From Shimia isoporae (lineage in GTDB: Bacteria; Pseudomonadota; Alphaproteobacteria; Rhodobacterales; Rhodobacteraceae): 64,000 nucleotides of DNA. Positions 28,716 to 38,440 of the stretch are shown here, in pieces. Position numbers and translations under genes: made by a program. The notes under the pieces were generated by a model. It saw only the letters and a program-made list of their open reading frames with translations. It had not been told where the DNA came from and ran no database searches. Within the stretch, counting starts at the first letter, position 1. Each line of letters begins with the position of its first letter. Location: assembly GCF_004346865.1 (NCBI RefSeq), contig NZ_SMGR01000004.1:62001-126000 (forward strand), given 5' to 3'.

Positions 28716-29438
28716 ATGAAAATCGCCATGTGGAGCGGCCCCCGCAACCTTTCGACCGCCATGATGTACGCATTTGGCAACCGCTCAGACTGCGCGGTGG
28801 TGGATGAGCCGTTTTATGCAGCATATTTGAACATGACCGGTATCGATCACCCCATGAAAGAGGATATTCTTACCTCGCAGAGTCAGGACCCACATGACGT
28901 GGTACGCGATCTATCCGGACCAATTCCGGATGAGAAAAAGGTTTATTATCAGAAGCATATGACACAGCATATGGTCGAAGGTGTCCCGAGAGACTGGATG
29001 CGTGACCTGACCAATGTTTTTCTTATTCGCCATCCAGCCCGCGTCATTGCTTCATACGCAGCGAAAAGGGAAAATCCGACGATCTCGGACATAGGCTTCG
29101 AACAACAGTCAGAGCTTTTTGATCTCGTGTCCGATTGGGGACAGACACCAATCGTAGTCGATAGTCACGACATCCGCGAAAACCCCCGCGAGATGCTCAA
29201 AAAGCTCTGTAAGTCCATAGACTTACCATTTTCGGAAGACATGCTTTCTTGGCCGGAGGGCGGGCACAAGGCCGACGGCGTCTGGGCATCTCACTGGTAT
29301 GGCGCCGTGTGGAAATCGACAGGTTTCGCAGGTGCTGAAGGACCGCTACCTGAGGTGCCGGACTATCTCCAACATGTGCTGGACGCAGCACTTCCACACT
29401 ACGAGAAAATGAAATCTGTGAAACTATACAACACGTAG
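28716..29438 (+). CDS. Sulfotransferase family protein
   Basis: P-loop protein of 240 residues resembling PAPS-dependent sulfotransferases. The N-terminal MWSGPRNLST corresponds to the 5'-phosphosulfate-binding loop, and FLIRHPARVIASY to the 3'-phosphate-binding helix. Relatives are often found beside class IV aminotransferases, as here. The acceptor is unknown, and this gene is separated from the polysaccharide locus by its pairing with the aminotransferase. AGGAG precedes the ATG. Confidence 0.78.
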   Translation: MKIAMWSGPRNLSTAMMYAFGNRSDCAVVDEPFYAAYLNMTGIDHPMKEDILTSQSQDPHDVVRDLSGPIPDEKKVYYQKHMTQHMVEGVPRDWMRDLTNVFLIRHPARVIASYAAKRENPTISDIGFEQQSELFDLVSDWGQTPIVVDSHDIRENPREMLKKLCKSIDLPFSEDMLSWPEGGHKADGVWASHWYGAVWKSTGFAGAEGPLPEVPDYLQHVLDAALPHYEKMKSVKLYNT

Positions 29439-29521
29439 TGCTTCCAGTCGTGGCAATGGGGTTTTCCTGCTGACCTACCGCGTGTATGCAGTGGCCAACG
29501 TTGGTTTTAGGACTCATTCGT

Positions 29522-30079
29522 ATGTTGGAAGTTGCCGAAACGCGCCTACCTGGCGTGGTCCTGTTGACCCCTGCCAGATTTGGAGATCATCGGGGGTTTT
29601 TTTCCGAAAGCTGGAACAAAAAGCGCATGGCGGATGCCGGCTTGGATATTGATTTTGTTCAGGATAACCACTCGCTTTCGAGTGAAGCCGGAACAATCAG
29701 AGGTCTTCATTTTCAGACACCGCCACATGCGCAAGGAAAACTGGTTCGATGCGGTCGCGGAGCGCTATTTGATGTAGCCGTCGACATTCGCAAAGGAAGC
29801 CCGACCTACGGCGAATGGGTGGGCGAAGAGCTAACTGCCGAAAACGGCAAACAGCTTTGGATTCCAGCCGGTTTCGCACACGGCTTCGTAACCCGTGAGC
29901 CAGACACCGAAATTGTCTACAAATGCACAGATTACTACTCTCCTGAGTGTGACGCGGGTCTGCGATGGGATAGTTGCGGCGTCGATTGGAATTTCGATGG
30001 CAATCCAATCCTGTCTGAAAAAGACACGTCCGCGCCGGTTCTGGATGACTTCGATAGCCCCTTCACATTTAAGGAATGA
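29522..30079 (+). CDS. rfbC: dTDP-4-dehydrorhamnose 3,5-epimerase
   Basis: Third step of dTDP-L-rhamnose synthesis. The 185-residue cupin-fold protein has [11 protein letters not shown], the catalytic His in IRGLHFQ, and [13 protein letters not shown] at 29522 is chosen over an upstream TTG/ATG frame from 29486 because it matches the family N-terminus. First gene of rfbC-rfbB, which overlap by four bases. Confidence 0.94.
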   Translation: MLEVAETRLPGVVLLTPARFGDHRGFFSESWNKKRMADAGLDIDFVQDNHSLSSEAGTIRGLHFQTPPHAQGKLVRCGRGALFDVAVDIRKGSPTYGEWVGEELTAENGKQLWIPAGFAHGFVTREPDTEIVYKCTDYYSPECDAGLRWDSCGVDWNFDGNPILSEKDTSAPVLDDFDSPFTFKE

Positions 30080-31134
30080 GCAGCATGAAACTTCTTGTTA
30101 CCGGAGGCGCTGGATTTATTGGGTCAGCAGTAGTTCGATTGGCTGTTTCGCGCGGGCATGAGGTCGTTAATCTTGATGCTTTGACTTACGCGGCTTGCTT
30201 GGAAAACGTGGCTTCCGTTTCGGATAGCCCTCTGTATTCGTTTGAGAAAGCCGACATCCGCGATCGTGAACAACTGGATCAGATTTTTGCGGCTCACAAA
30301 CCAGATGTTGTCATGCACCTAGCAGCGGAGTCTCACGTCGACCGTTCTATCGACGGGCCGGGAGACTTCATCGAAACCAATATCACCGGCACCTACAACA
30401 TGCTTGAAGCCGCCAGAAGCTATTGGGTAAATGCAGGCAAACCTGAGGCCTTTCGCTTCCACCACATATCCACGGATGAAGTATTCGGCTCTCTTCCGAA
30501 TGATCCGAAGGTGCAGTTTACCGAAACGACGGCCTATGACCCACGCAGCCCATATTCCGCATCCAAAGCCGCATCGGATCACTTGGTACGGGCGTGGCAA
30601 GAAACTTATGGGCTACCGGTTGTATTAACTAACTGCTCCAACAATTACGGCCCGTATCATTTCCCCGAGAAACTGATCCCCGTTGTTATTCTGAACGCAT
30701 TGGCTGGAAAAGAACTTCCGATCTATGGCGATGGTTCCAATGTGCGCGACTGGTTGTATGTCGAGGACCATGCAGACGCTCTGCTTTTGGTTGCCCAAAA
30801 AGGGGAGCTGGGGCGCTCTTACAATATTGGTGGCGAGAATGAACGAACAAACCTTCAGTTGGTGAAAACACTCTGTTCGATACTGGACGCGCAACACCCA
30901 AAAACTGACGGTACGTCTTATGCCGATCAAATAACTTTTGTGACCGACCGGCCCGGTCACGATGCGCGATATGCAATTGATCCAACTCGAATCCGTGAGG
31001 AACTCGGATGGCGTCCAAGCGTAACGGTTGAAGAGGGGTTGGAAAGGACTGTCACGTGGTATCTTGAGAATGAAGACTGGTGGCGACCTTTGCAAGAACG
31101 TCATGGTGTCGGACAACGATTGGGCACTGGGTGA
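30076..31134 (+). CDS. rfbB: dTDP-glucose 4,6-dehydratase
   Basis: Second step of dTDP-L-rhamnose synthesis, NAD-dependent; 352 residues of the extended SDR family. NAD-binding GGAGFIGS is near residue 10, the catalytic STDEVFG and YSASKAASD follow. Start ATG overlaps the rfbC stop; an ATG three codons in is an alternative. A sulfotransferase gene is inserted between it and rfbD. Confidence 0.95.
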   Translation: MSSMKLLVTGGAGFIGSAVVRLAVSRGHEVVNLDALTYAACLENVASVSDSPLYSFEKADIRDREQLDQIFAAHKPDVVMHLAAESHVDRSIDGPGDFIETNITGTYNMLEAARSYWVNAGKPEAFRFHHISTDEVFGSLPNDPKVQFTETTAYDPRSPYSASKAASDHLVRAWQETYGLPVVLTNCSNNYGPYHFPEKLIPVVILNALAGKELPIYGDGSNVRDWLYVEDHADALLLVAQKGELGRSYNIGGENERTNLQLVKTLCSILDAQHPKTDGTSYADQITFVTDRPGHDARYAIDPTRIREELGWRPSVTVEEGLERTVTWYLENEDWWRPLQERHGVGQRLGTG

Positions 31135-31140
31135 ATTGGT

Positions 31141-31803
31141 ATGCCGATTGCTAGAATTTCTGGCAAACTGATTTACTTCGCGCATGTTCCCAAATGCGCA
31201 GGTACCTCTGTGGAGAGGTATCTTGTACGGCGTTTTGGGAAGCTGGCTTTCCACGATACGAAATTTGGCGGACGGCCCAATCGCCTTCGATGGACAAAAA
31301 GTTCACCACAACACGTTCCGTTGAATGCATTGAATAGCTTGTTTCCAAATGACTTTTTTGATGCGAGCTTTGCCGTCGTTCGGCATCCTATTGACCGGCT
31401 TGCGTCAGCTTTTCTTTTTCAGCGGGAGATTGAGGGTCAGATTCCAGACAATACGACCTTTGGGAGTTGGCTGGAGGATGCTGCCTCTGAAAGGAATCGC
31501 CGGCCTTTTGCGTTCGACAATCATGTACGTGCTGCCGTAGATTTCATCCCGGAAAATGCCGATGTTTTCCGACTTGAGGACGGTTTGGAGGATGTTGTTT
31601 TCTGGCTAGATAGACAAGCTAAATGCGCTGATGGCCCACGGGAAATTGGATCTGAAAACGTTTTAAAGACGCGCCTGATTTGGGAAGAACGAGAACCGGT
31701 TGAGTTCGCACTATCAAGCGACGAACGAGAGTTAGTGTATTCACTCTATGAAGAAGATTTTGTGAGATTTGGATATGAACGAGACGCCAAAACAAAGTAT
31801 TGA
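31141..31803 (+). CDS. Sulfotransferase family protein (polysaccharide locus)
   Basis: Predicted PAPS-dependent sulfotransferase of 220 residues, Sulfotransfer_2 type. The 5'-PAPS loop is HVPKCAGTS (about residues 15-23) and the 3'-phosphate element is VVRHPIDRLASAF (about 79-91). It lies six bases after rfbB and overlaps rfbD, so it is expressed together with rhamnose synthesis. A role in sulfating the rhamnose-containing polymer is an inference from position. Confidence 0.82.
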   Translation: MPIARISGKLIYFAHVPKCAGTSVERYLVRRFGKLAFHDTKFGGRPNRLRWTKSSPQHVPLNALNSLFPNDFFDASFAVVRHPIDRLASAFLFQREIEGQIPDNTTFGSWLEDAASERNRRPFAFDNHVRAAVDFIPENADVFRLEDGLEDVVFWLDRQAKCADGPREIGSENVLKTRLIWEEREPVEFALSSDERELVYSLYEEDFVRFGYERDAKTKY

Positions 31804-32653
31804 GGCGCCCATTCTGGTGTTTGGCCGCACAGGACAAGTAGCGACTGAACTGCAACGTCAAAGCGATCGGGTGATCGCACTGGGCCGCGATGAGGCGGAC
31901 TTGAGCAATCCGGAAGCATGTGCGGCGATCATCGCGGAAACCGACGCCGGCGCTGTGATCAATGCGGCTGCATACACGGCCGTTGACAAAGCTGAAGAGG
32001 AAGAAGCGCTAGCCACTTTAGTCAACGGTAAGTCGCCGACTGCTATGGCGAACGCATGTCTTCGTCGAGACATTCCTTTTGTACACATTTCAACGGACTA
32101 CGTTTTCGAAGGGTCTGGCACTGCTCCTTGGAAAACAAGCGACGATGTCGGCCCGCTTGGGGCGTATGGGCGTTCCAAACTGGCCGGTGAAGAGGGGATT
32201 CGTGCAAGCGGTTGTTGCGCCGCAATTCTGCGGACAAGTTGGGTGTTTTCCGCGCATGGCAACAACTTTGTCAAAACGATGTTGCGTCTTTCCGAGGAGC
32301 GGGACTCTTTGACAGTTGTCGCCGATCAGATTGGCGGACCGACGCCTGCGGCGGATATTGCAGCAGCTTGTTTAGAAATTGCCGATAACATGATCTCCGG
32401 TCAAAGTGGTGGCACCTATCATTTCTCCGGAGCACCGGACGTGAGTTGGGCAGATTTTGCGCGTGAAGTTTTTGCCCAAGCCGGTCGCAAGGTAAAGGTG
32501 TCCGACATTCCATCGATCGCATATCCGACGCCAGCTGAGCGCCCTATGAATTCGCGAATGGATTGTTCTGACCTGGAACAGGATTTTGGAATTTTCCGCC
32601 CTGATTGGCGGGCCGGCCTTTTGGCTGTTTTGAAAGATTTAAAAGGTAACTGA
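31775..32653 (+). CDS. rfbD: dTDP-4-dehydrorhamnose reductase
   Basis: Final step to dTDP-L-rhamnose; 292 residues from the ATG at 31775. The NADPH loop GRTGQVA is near residue 19, then the catalytic YGRSKLAGE and ISTDYVF. The start overlaps the preceding sulfotransferase by 29 bases, and relatives usually begin closer to the nucleotide loop, so a later non-ATG start (for example GTG near 31817) is possible. rfbA follows directly. Confidence 0.92.
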   Translation: MNETPKQSIEAPILVFGRTGQVATELQRQSDRVIALGRDEADLSNPEACAAIIAETDAGAVINAAAYTAVDKAEEEEALATLVNGKSPTAMANACLRRDIPFVHISTDYVFEGSGTAPWKTSDDVGPLGAYGRSKLAGEEGIRASGCCAAILRTSWVFSAHGNNFVKTMLRLSEERDSLTVVADQIGGPTPAADIAAACLEIADNMISGQSGGTYHFSGAPDVSWADFAREVFAQAGRKVKVSDIPSIAYPTPAERPMNSRMDCSDLEQDFGIFRPDWRAGLLAVLKDLKGN

Positions 32654-32654
32654 C

Positions 32655-33530
32655 ATGACCAAACGCAAGGGTATCATTTTGGCAGGCGGGTCTGGCACTC
32701 GGCTTTATCCTATCACGATGGGTGTTTCGAAGCAGCTTTTGCCGATTTACGACAAGCCTATGATCTACTATCCGCTGAGCGTGTTGATGCTTGCTGGCAT
32801 TCGGGAAGTTGCCATTATCACGACACCCGAAGACCAGAGCCAGTTCCAACGCCTTTTGGAAGATGGCAGCCAGTGGGGTATGGACTTTACGTTCATCGTT
32901 CAACCCAGCCCGGATGGTCTTGCTCAAGCGTTTATTCTTGCAGAGGAATTCCTCGATGGTTCTCCGTCAACGCTGGTACTTGGTGACAACATTTTCTTTG
33001 GGCACGGGCTTTCAGAGCTTCTTGCTCGAGCAAATGCCAAGACCGATGGGGGTACTGTATTTGGTTATCGTGTTGCAGATCCTGAAAGGTACGGCGTCGT
33101 GGATTTTGACGCCGGAGGCAACGCGGTATCGATAATCGAAAAGCCTGACGTGCCACCTTCTAACTTCGCAGTGACTGGCCTGTATTTCCTTGATGGAAAG
33201 GCACCAGAACGCGCGCGCGCTGTGAAACCGTCGCCACGAGGTGAGCTAGAGATCACTTCACTCTTGGAGATGTATCTCGACGAAGGAAGCTTGTCAGTTG
33301 AACGCATGGGGCGAGGATACGCCTGGTTAGACACAGGAACACATGGGTCCTTGCTCGACGCCGGAAATTTTGTGCGTACCCTTGAACAGAGGCAAGGCCT
33401 TCAATCCGGTAGTCCGGATGAAATCGCATTTGATCAAGGGTGGATTGATCGAGAACAATTGGCTGCGCGCGCCAAACTTTTTGCAAAAAACGCTTATGGT
33501 CAATACCTTGAGCGCTTGCTGCTGGGGTAA
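32655..33530 (+). CDS. rfbA: Glucose-1-phosphate thymidylyltransferase
   Basis: Makes dTDP-glucose from glucose-1-phosphate and dTTP, the first step of the rhamnose pathway; 291 residues. The nucleotidyl-transfer motif [11 protein letters not shown] is at about residues 10-20 and [15 protein letters not shown] follows. It begins one base after the rfbD stop and completes the rfbCBDA set. Convergent with a sulfotransferase gene nine bases downstream. Confidence 0.95.
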   Translation: MTKRKGIILAGGSGTRLYPITMGVSKQLLPIYDKPMIYYPLSVLMLAGIREVAIITTPEDQSQFQRLLEDGSQWGMDFTFIVQPSPDGLAQAFILAEEFLDGSPSTLVLGDNIFFGHGLSELLARANAKTDGGTVFGYRVADPERYGVVDFDAGGNAVSIIEKPDVPPSNFAVTGLYFLDGKAPERARAVKPSPRGELEITSLLEMYLDEGSLSVERMGRGYAWLDTGTHGSLLDAGNFVRTLEQRQGLQSGSPDEIAFDQGWIDREQLAARAKLFAKNAYGQYLERLLLG

Positions 33531-33539
33531 TTCTTACGC

Positions 33540-34394
33540 TCAGGATGCGGTGATCTTTCCGACCGCTGCATCCCAGATGCTCGTGTCAAAGCCAGCCTCC
33601 GATTTTACAAATTCATAGACTGTGCTGTAGTGCTTGCGCATTTGAAGCATGCTTTCGCTTGGATACAGAATTTTCGCGGGCGAAGCATTTACCACTTTTC
33701 CCGTGTCGAAAAGACTTGGGTCTATCTTCAGGAACTCCGCGATACGGTTCAGTTCAGAATCCTCAAACATTGTTTCAAAGAATCCTAGATATATGTTTTC
33801 GCTTGAAAAAACTTTGCGCAGGTTTCTCACGGTAAGGTGATAGCTGCTACGCAGTGCGTCTTCCTCGCTGCCCACCTGTCGCAACAATTTTCTGTTCGCT
33901 TCAGCTTCGGTTACATCTTGAATTTTGCCTTGATCTCTCAAGTGATTGCGCATTGCACTTTCGGCGCGAGTAATGGGCTCCCGCATCAAAAAGACTACTT
34001 TGACCGTGATACCAAGACGGTCGAACCTGTTCCTAATTTTTCTCAACACTTGAATAGGCAGCCCTGAGTAGGAGGGTGTAATATCCGCCGACATTCCGGT
34101 TGGGTTCGGAATTATTGCGTTAAAGTGCGCAAAATATTGGTTTGGGTCGGCCAACATGGCCAAACGCTTCATGATGGGGTGGCCTTCGTATGATTCATGA
34201 CCACTTTTGAGAAGGTCCATGGCTTTCAGTTCGACATTCGTTCTGAAACCCACACACTCTGGGAGGTGTATCGCATCAAAAATATGATGCTCTTTGGTGA
34301 AACTACGGGTGAAACTGGGTTGTTTGTCCAGTTGAGCGTGTAACCAAGTAGTTCCGCTCTTTTGAGCCCCGACGCCAAGTATGAAAGTTCTCAA
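33540..34394 (-). CDS. Sulfotransferase (polysaccharide locus)
   Basis: Predicted sulfotransferase of 284 residues. The 5'-PAPS loop is GAQKSGTTWLHAQL (about residues 9-22), and the 3'-phosphate element is FLMREPITRAESAM. Start is TTG at 34394, well supported by GGAGG seven bases upstream. It resembles heparan-type N-deacetylase/N-sulfotransferase domains and bacterial polysaccharide sulfotransferases in layout. Acceptor unknown; position suggests the exported polymer. Confidence 0.82.
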   Translation of the reverse strand: MRTFILGVGAQKSGTTWLHAQLDKQPSFTRSFTKEHHIFDAIHLPECVGFRTNVELKAMDLLKSGHESYEGHPIMKRLAMLADPNQYFAHFNAIIPNPTGMSADITPSYSGLPIQVLRKIRNRFDRLGITVKVVFLMREPITRAESAMRNHLRDQGKIQDVTEAEANRKLLRQVGSEEDALRSSYHLTVRNLRKVFSSENIYLGFFETMFEDSELNRIAEFLKIDPSLFDTGKVVNASPAKILYPSESMLQMRKHYSTVYEFVKSEAGFDTSIWDAAVGKITAS

Positions 34395-34452
34395 TTTTCG
34401 CCTCCAAGAAAGACGGTCACACCTAGTCGAGTGGCAAGTCCAATGCGGTCAC

Positions 34453-35106
34453 TTAAGCAGCGGAATTTGCGTCCGAGGAATTCTCAGGACCAAAGCCTTC
34501 TTTGCAGTAGTCTTCGAAAGACTTGTACGACTGCTCTGACATAAAGCCATCGAAATCGAATTTTTCATAGTTGGCTTCAAGACCAGTCCAATCGGCAAGT
34601 TCCTCAACAAATTGCTCTTTGTTCCGCGCTGCCTTTTCATAAGAAATCAAAAGAGAAGGGCAGCCCCGCATAAGAGAAAGCGCGAGGTTTTTTTGCTGTG
34701 CCAACAGGCTTTCGTGAATGGCCTGAAGTTCGCCAACTGGATGCCAGCGGTTTAGCCCTCGGGCATTTGATACTGCGTCGCGATATACGCAGATCAAATG
34801 TGGCTTTCGTATCGTTCCCCAAAGTCGGTCCACATAGTTTGCAGCCTGCGGAAATTTCCAACCCCAAATTTCGTGCAACTCGTTTTGTTCTTCAATGGTT
34901 TTACGCATCTCGGGAATCGGTTTGCCTGCGAAAGCAGCGCTCTCTTGGTTTTGTGAGTCCACGTCGGGGCCAAGGTGCAAGCCCATTCCACGCAAAACGC
35001 CACCCACCATGGACGTGCCACCCCGCATAACACCGTAAACAATATAGGTGCGCGGGCCTTCCTTAAGGCTCTTGCCTTTTGTGATGATGGCGCTGCTTCT
35101 TTCCAT
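34453..35106 (-). CDS. Sulfotransferase-like P-loop protein
   Basis: Protein of 217 residues with a P-loop YGVMRGGTSMVGG (about residues 24-36) and an ICVYRDAVSNARG segment in the place of the 3'-phosphate-binding helix. This is compatible with a divergent sulfotransferase, but the match is weaker than for its neighbours. It probably shares a transcript with the gene at 33540 (58-base gap). AAGGG precedes the ATG. Confidence 0.65.
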   Translation of the reverse strand: MERSSAIITKGKSLKEGPRTYIVYGVMRGGTSMVGGVLRGMGLHLGPDVDSQNQESAAFAGKPIPEMRKTIEEQNELHEIWGWKFPQAANYVDRLWGTIRKPHLICVYRDAVSNARGLNRWHPVGELQAIHESLLAQQKNLALSLMRGCPSLLISYEKAARNKEQFVEELADWTGLEANYEKFDFDGFMSEQSYKSFEDYCKEGFGPENSSDANSAA

Positions 35107-35229
35107 TACAAAAACCCTTGTTACCAGTTAGGCGATCAGTTCCAAGACAGAAGCTCTGATAAACTCTAATTGTCTCGAGGAATATCCCCGATTTCATTTT
35201 GACGGAATGATAATTTGATGGCCAGAATG

Positions 35230-36474
35230 TCAAAGGAAAAAGTCGTTTTCGTCAAGGTCTGCCAAGCTTACGCCAATCAAAGTGATACTGCCCATATTAG
35301 GTATGCTGATGACCACATTTTCACCACCCGAGGAACGGATGTGATCTGACAACAAATCTGTGAAGCTCGTAACCTCAGAGACTGATGTCAGGTCAATTTT
35401 CTCATTTTCATTCAGCGCGTTGAAGTCAGCAATCGTGTCATGGCCGTCCCCGGTCCGGAAAACAAAGACATCCGCGTTGCTCCCACCTACAAGCCAGTCG
35501 TCTTCTGAACCCCCAACTAAAGTGTCAAAACCAGTTCCGCCTAACAAAGTATCGCGACCTTTGTTCCCGTCCAGGCGATCATTCCCAGCTTCACCTAAAG
35601 CCTGATCCGTACCGTCACCACCAACGAACCTGTCGTCCCCAGTTCCACCCCAAAAACGGTCATTTCCTTTTCCTCCGTCGCCGTAGTCGTTACCGCTTTC
35701 CCCAAAAAGCCGATCTTGACCTGCATTTCCCAAAAGAATGTCGTTTCCTGACTGTCCGATAAGCGTGTCAGCAAAAAGTCCACCATCGATCAGTTCATCT
35801 CCGGAGCCACCTTCAAGGAGGTCATGTAAATTTCCACCAAAGATGCTGTCGTTTCCATCACCGCCAAGGATAGTGTCCTGTCCACCATACCCCCGCAATG
35901 TATCGCTGCCGCTTCCTCCTTCGATCCGGTCTAATCCGAGCCCACCATGAACATCGTCATTACCTGAACCGCCAAACAGAACGTCGTTGCCACTTCCACC
36001 AAACAATCTGTCGTTTCCGGTGCCACCATCTATGGTGTCAAACCCGCGCCCGGACGCCAGCCAATCACTTCCTTCGCCACCCGACAGGCTGTCGTAGCCT
36101 GCACCTCCCAAAATACTGTCATCACCCTGTGCTCCATAGATTGAGTCAGGACCTTGCTCGCCGAAGATCGTATCGTTTCCATCGTCGCCATAAAGAGAGT
36201 CAGCTCCCCTAGCGCCATGAATTTGGTCATCGCCAGCTTGACCAAAGATGGCATCTTTGAACTGCGATCCAGCGAGAATGTCCGCGCCTGATGTGCCCGT
36301 CAGGGCCCCTCCAGTAGAGAGTTGCTCCAACAATTCATCCAGGGTGAGAACTACGTCCAGAAACTCAAAAATTTCGATGTTTGAAACGATATCTGTTCCG
36401 TTCGAAAACTGAATCGAAAGGCTTCCGTTTCCCAAATCGAAAACAGATGCTAACGCTCTAGCAGAATCAAACAC
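35230..36474 (-). CDS. C-terminal open segment of the RTX gene (calcium-binding repeats and secretion signal)
   Basis: Last open segment, 414 residues if read from an in-frame GTG at 36474, but the true frame extends up to the TAG at 36517. It carries more than 25 RTX repeats, then the C-terminal domain with FVFRTGDGHDTIADF and a hydrophobic/acidic end (ADLDENDFFL) typical of type I secretion signals. Confidence 0.55.
   Translation of the reverse strand: MFDSARALASVFDLGNGSLSIQFSNGTDIVSNIEIFEFLDVVLTLDELLEQLSTGGALTGTSGADILAGSQFKDAIFGQAGDDQIHGARGADSLYGDDGNDTIFGEQGPDSIYGAQGDDSILGGAGYDSLSGGEGSDWLASGRGFDTIDGGTGNDRLFGGSGNDVLFGGSGNDDVHGGLGLDRIEGGSGSDTLRGYGGQDTILGGDGNDSIFGGNLHDLLEGGSGDELIDGGLFADTLIGQSGNDILLGNAGQDRLFGESGNDYGDGGKGNDRFWGGTGDDRFVGGDGTDQALGEAGNDRLDGNKGRDTLLGGTGFDTLVGGSEDDWLVGGSNADVFVFRTGDGHDTIADFNALNENEKIDLTSVSEVTSFTDLLSDHIRSSGGENVVISIPNMGSITLIGVSLADLDENDFFL
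35450..36300 (-). repeat. RTX nonapeptide repeat array
   Basis: Tandem degenerate 27-bp units encoding GGxGxDxLx calcium-binding turns. Arrays of this type form a parallel beta-roll on binding Ca2+ outside the cell. Individual copies differ in DNA sequence, so the array is old rather than recently expanded. Confidence 0.85.
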
Positions 36475-36516
36475 TGCGCGGTCCGAGCCTTCGCCACCAT
36501 CGAGGGTATCGACTCC

Positions 36517-37179
36517 CTAGCCGCCTGCCAGGTGATCGCTTCCCGCGCCACCCAGTAGCACGTCATTGTCGGCACCGCCCAGCAAAGTGTCTGCGCCTTC
36601 GTACCCCGAAATTGTGTCGCGCCCTAGGCCACCCGACAAAACATCGTTTCCTGATGTGCCATCAATCGCTTCGTCGTGAGAAACTGGGTCTTGCGGATCG
36701 GTTTCGACAATTAAGGGTGGGCGGTGAATGTCTTCCACCATTGCCGATTTTAGCGCTTCCAGCGATAGCGCAACCCCGTTTGACAATATGTCCAACGTTT
36801 CATTGCCGTAAGTTATTCGAGCACCTGAATAATTGAAAGTGACCGCTAATCTTGAGAAGGAGTAAAGCCCAGGCATGGAAGTCAGATCCAGCCGATCAAT
36901 TCCAACTTGAAAATCTGAAATGACATCATGGGATCCGTCGGAGCCCAAAACAAAAACATCAGAGCCACTTCCTCCAGATAAACTGTTCTCACCGTCTCCA
37001 TCCATGATGATATCGTTGCCACCACCGCCGTGAATACTGCCGTTTTCGGACAATACGAGAAGGTCATCATTCTCGGTACCCGCAAGGTAGCCTGATTGTG
37101 CGCTCTTAACTTCGCCCAAGTTTGACACGGCTAGCGTTAGTTGGGTAATCCCGGTCTCTGCGCTTGATCCGGCAAACAA
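36517..37179 (-). CDS. Middle open segment of the RTX gene
   Basis: Segment of 220 codons between the two TAG codons, same frame as its neighbours. It continues a propeller-like strand (LFAGSSAETGITQLTLAV), then has one RTX-like island (HGGGGNDIIMDGDGENSLSGG), a DVISDFQVGIDRLDLT linker, and the start of the main RTX block (GTSGNDVLSGG onwards). It has no independent start site with a ribosome binding site. Confidence 0.5.
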   Translation of the reverse strand: MFAGSSAETGITQLTLAVSNLGEVKSAQSGYLAGTENDDLLVLSENGSIHGGGGNDIIMDGDGENSLSGGSGSDVFVLGSDGSHDVISDFQVGIDRLDLTSMPGLYSFSRLAVTFNYSGARITYGNETLDILSNGVALSLEALKSAMVEDIHRPPLIVETDPQDPVSHDEAIDGTSGNDVLSGGLGRDTISGYEGADTLLGGADNDVLLGGAGSDHLAGG

Positions 37180-38175
37180 CTATATTTCATCTCCGACTAG
37201 CACGGCTTTAAGAGATGATATGTTTTGTAACGCCGAAGAACCGCTGTCAGCGATTGTACTGAGGGGCAAAAGGCGTCCACCAGGGAGCAGACTCATTACT
37301 GAGATACCGTCGTCGGAACCCGTGGCAAAGATGAAAACATGCCCGTTTACAGTTATGGTATCTATTTCCGTTACGCCCGCAAAACGGCTGAGAGACGAGT
37401 CCAAAGCATGATCCTTAACCGTCAACTGGCCGTCGTTCGCCACCTCGAGAACTGAGAGGCTGGAGCTATCCGATGCTGCAACAACAAGGTAGTTTGTGCC
37501 TTCAATTTGGGCGGGAACCATTGCGGTAATTGTCTGAACGGGAAACGAACCATCATTGGCACCGATTGATCCGATGTATTGAGGAATCCCGCTGGCATCT
37601 ATTTGATAGGCAGCGAGGCAGTGAGACAGTGTTGATCCGCTGAATAGGAAGTCTCCTGACGGCGTTTTGATGCGAGCCATACATGATATTCCGGACCCGT
37701 GCATCGGGTCACCGGAAAAGGTTTCCGTGACAAAGTTCAAGCCACCTTGGGTATCTTGCGAATACACGGAAATACCGCCTGTTGAAGGCTGGGCCACGTA
37801 CAAAAGCAGAGTGTCATCCCAACGATAGCCCAACAGACATGCACTTTGGTTGTGGTGATCTATATTGTTGAGGAAGGTGCTCACGCTACCCGACATGCTG
37901 GCGCTGGCTGTGTGCTCCAAATGGGTTATCACAGGTTGGGCCAAACTATGTGGAGACACATCGGGGCCAAGTGTTGTGCGTGATTCAGACAGAAGCGACA
38001 AGGAGTCTGCCTCGGCAAGGCTATTGTTCTGAGTCACCAACCTTGTTGCAGTGCCATTTCCATGATGAAGGACAATCGGTTGCCCTGTTTGAGTATCTGA
38101 CAAAATTGACAGATTTTCGGACGGAACCGATAAACTTCCGCCAGCTAAAACGCCTGCGAGTTCAAATGAAATCAT
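37180..38175 (-). CDS. N-terminal open segment of the RTX gene (beta-propeller part)
   Basis: First open segment, 331 residues up to the first TAG. It has repeated strands ending in patterns such as YLVVAASDSSSLSVLEV and VFIFATGSDDGISVMSL, which recur about every 45-60 residues as expected of propeller blades. No ordinary Sec signal peptide is seen, consistent with type I secretion. If translation stops here the product lacks both RTX repeats and the secretion signal. Confidence 0.55.
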   Translation of the reverse strand: MISFELAGVLAGGSLSVPSENLSILSDTQTGQPIVLHHGNGTATRLVTQNNSLAEADSLSLLSESRTTLGPDVSPHSLAQPVITHLEHTASASMSGSVSTFLNNIDHHNQSACLLGYRWDDTLLLYVAQPSTGGISVYSQDTQGGLNFVTETFSGDPMHGSGISCMARIKTPSGDFLFSGSTLSHCLAAYQIDASGIPQYIGSIGANDGSFPVQTITAMVPAQIEGTNYLVVAASDSSSLSVLEVANDGQLTVKDHALDSSLSRFAGVTEIDTITVNGHVFIFATGSDDGISVMSLLPGGRLLPLSTIADSGSSALQNISSLKAVLVGDEI

Positions 38176-38188
38176 AAATCGAATAGTC

Positions 38189-38202
38189 CTGAACAAGTTC
38201 AG
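38189..38202. repeat. Short inverted repeat at the RTX gene start region
   Basis: Arms CTGAAC and GTTCAG separated by AA, 13 bases upstream of the chosen RTX ATG and touching its AGGA ribosome binding site. Could be an operator or a translational control hairpin. Confidence 0.35.
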
Positions 38203-38440
38203 AGAAAGATTTCGCTATCGTGCCGTCGTAACTTGGGAAACCACTGCCAAAATTGTGGCGAAACCGCGGACAAAGAGTCAGAACTTTCGAAAACCAAATT
38301 CAAAATTGTTGAGGTTTAGCCGCTAATTGGCTGGTAGCCGATCCAGACGCATGGTCGAATATTGAGGAGTTTTCTGACTATGCCTGCGAAAGGCACGAGG
38401 ATAAGAAGAGAGCAGACAGCTTGGAGTAGCGGACGGTTCG

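Larger units (their letters stand above)
35230..38175 (-). pseudogene. Secreted beta-propeller/RTX repeat protein, interrupted by two in-frame TAG codons
   Basis: One continuous minus-strand frame of 982 codons is broken only by TAG at 37180-37182 and TAG at 36517-36519; there is no frameshift. The N-terminal ~330 residues look like beta-propeller blades. They are followed by RTX nonapeptide repeats (GGxGxDxLx) in two blocks and a C-terminal ADVFVFRTGDGHDTIADF segment typical of type I secreted proteins. I start it at the ATG 38175 (CAGGA upstream) rather than TTG 38196. The second TAG falls inside an RTX repeat, between GG and GVD, so homology clearly continues across it. TAG is a normal stop elsewhere here (MFS gene, parB, hrcA), so this looks like a recent pseudogene, readthrough, or a base-calling problem. 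No T1SS transporter genes are nearby. Confidence 0.75.

Noticed and set aside
35450..36300. CRISPR-like or tandem DNA repeat
   Set aside because: Periodicity comes from the RTX protein repeats; units are 27 bp, degenerate and without spacers.
35230..38175. TAG reassigned as a sense codon in this organism
   Set aside because: TAG ends the MFS gene, parB and hrcA at the expected family lengths, so it is a normal stop.
38189..38202. lux box or LexA site
   Set aside because: CTG to CAG spacing is two bases too short for a lux box, and the alphaproteobacterial LexA direct repeat GAAC-N7-GAAC is absent.
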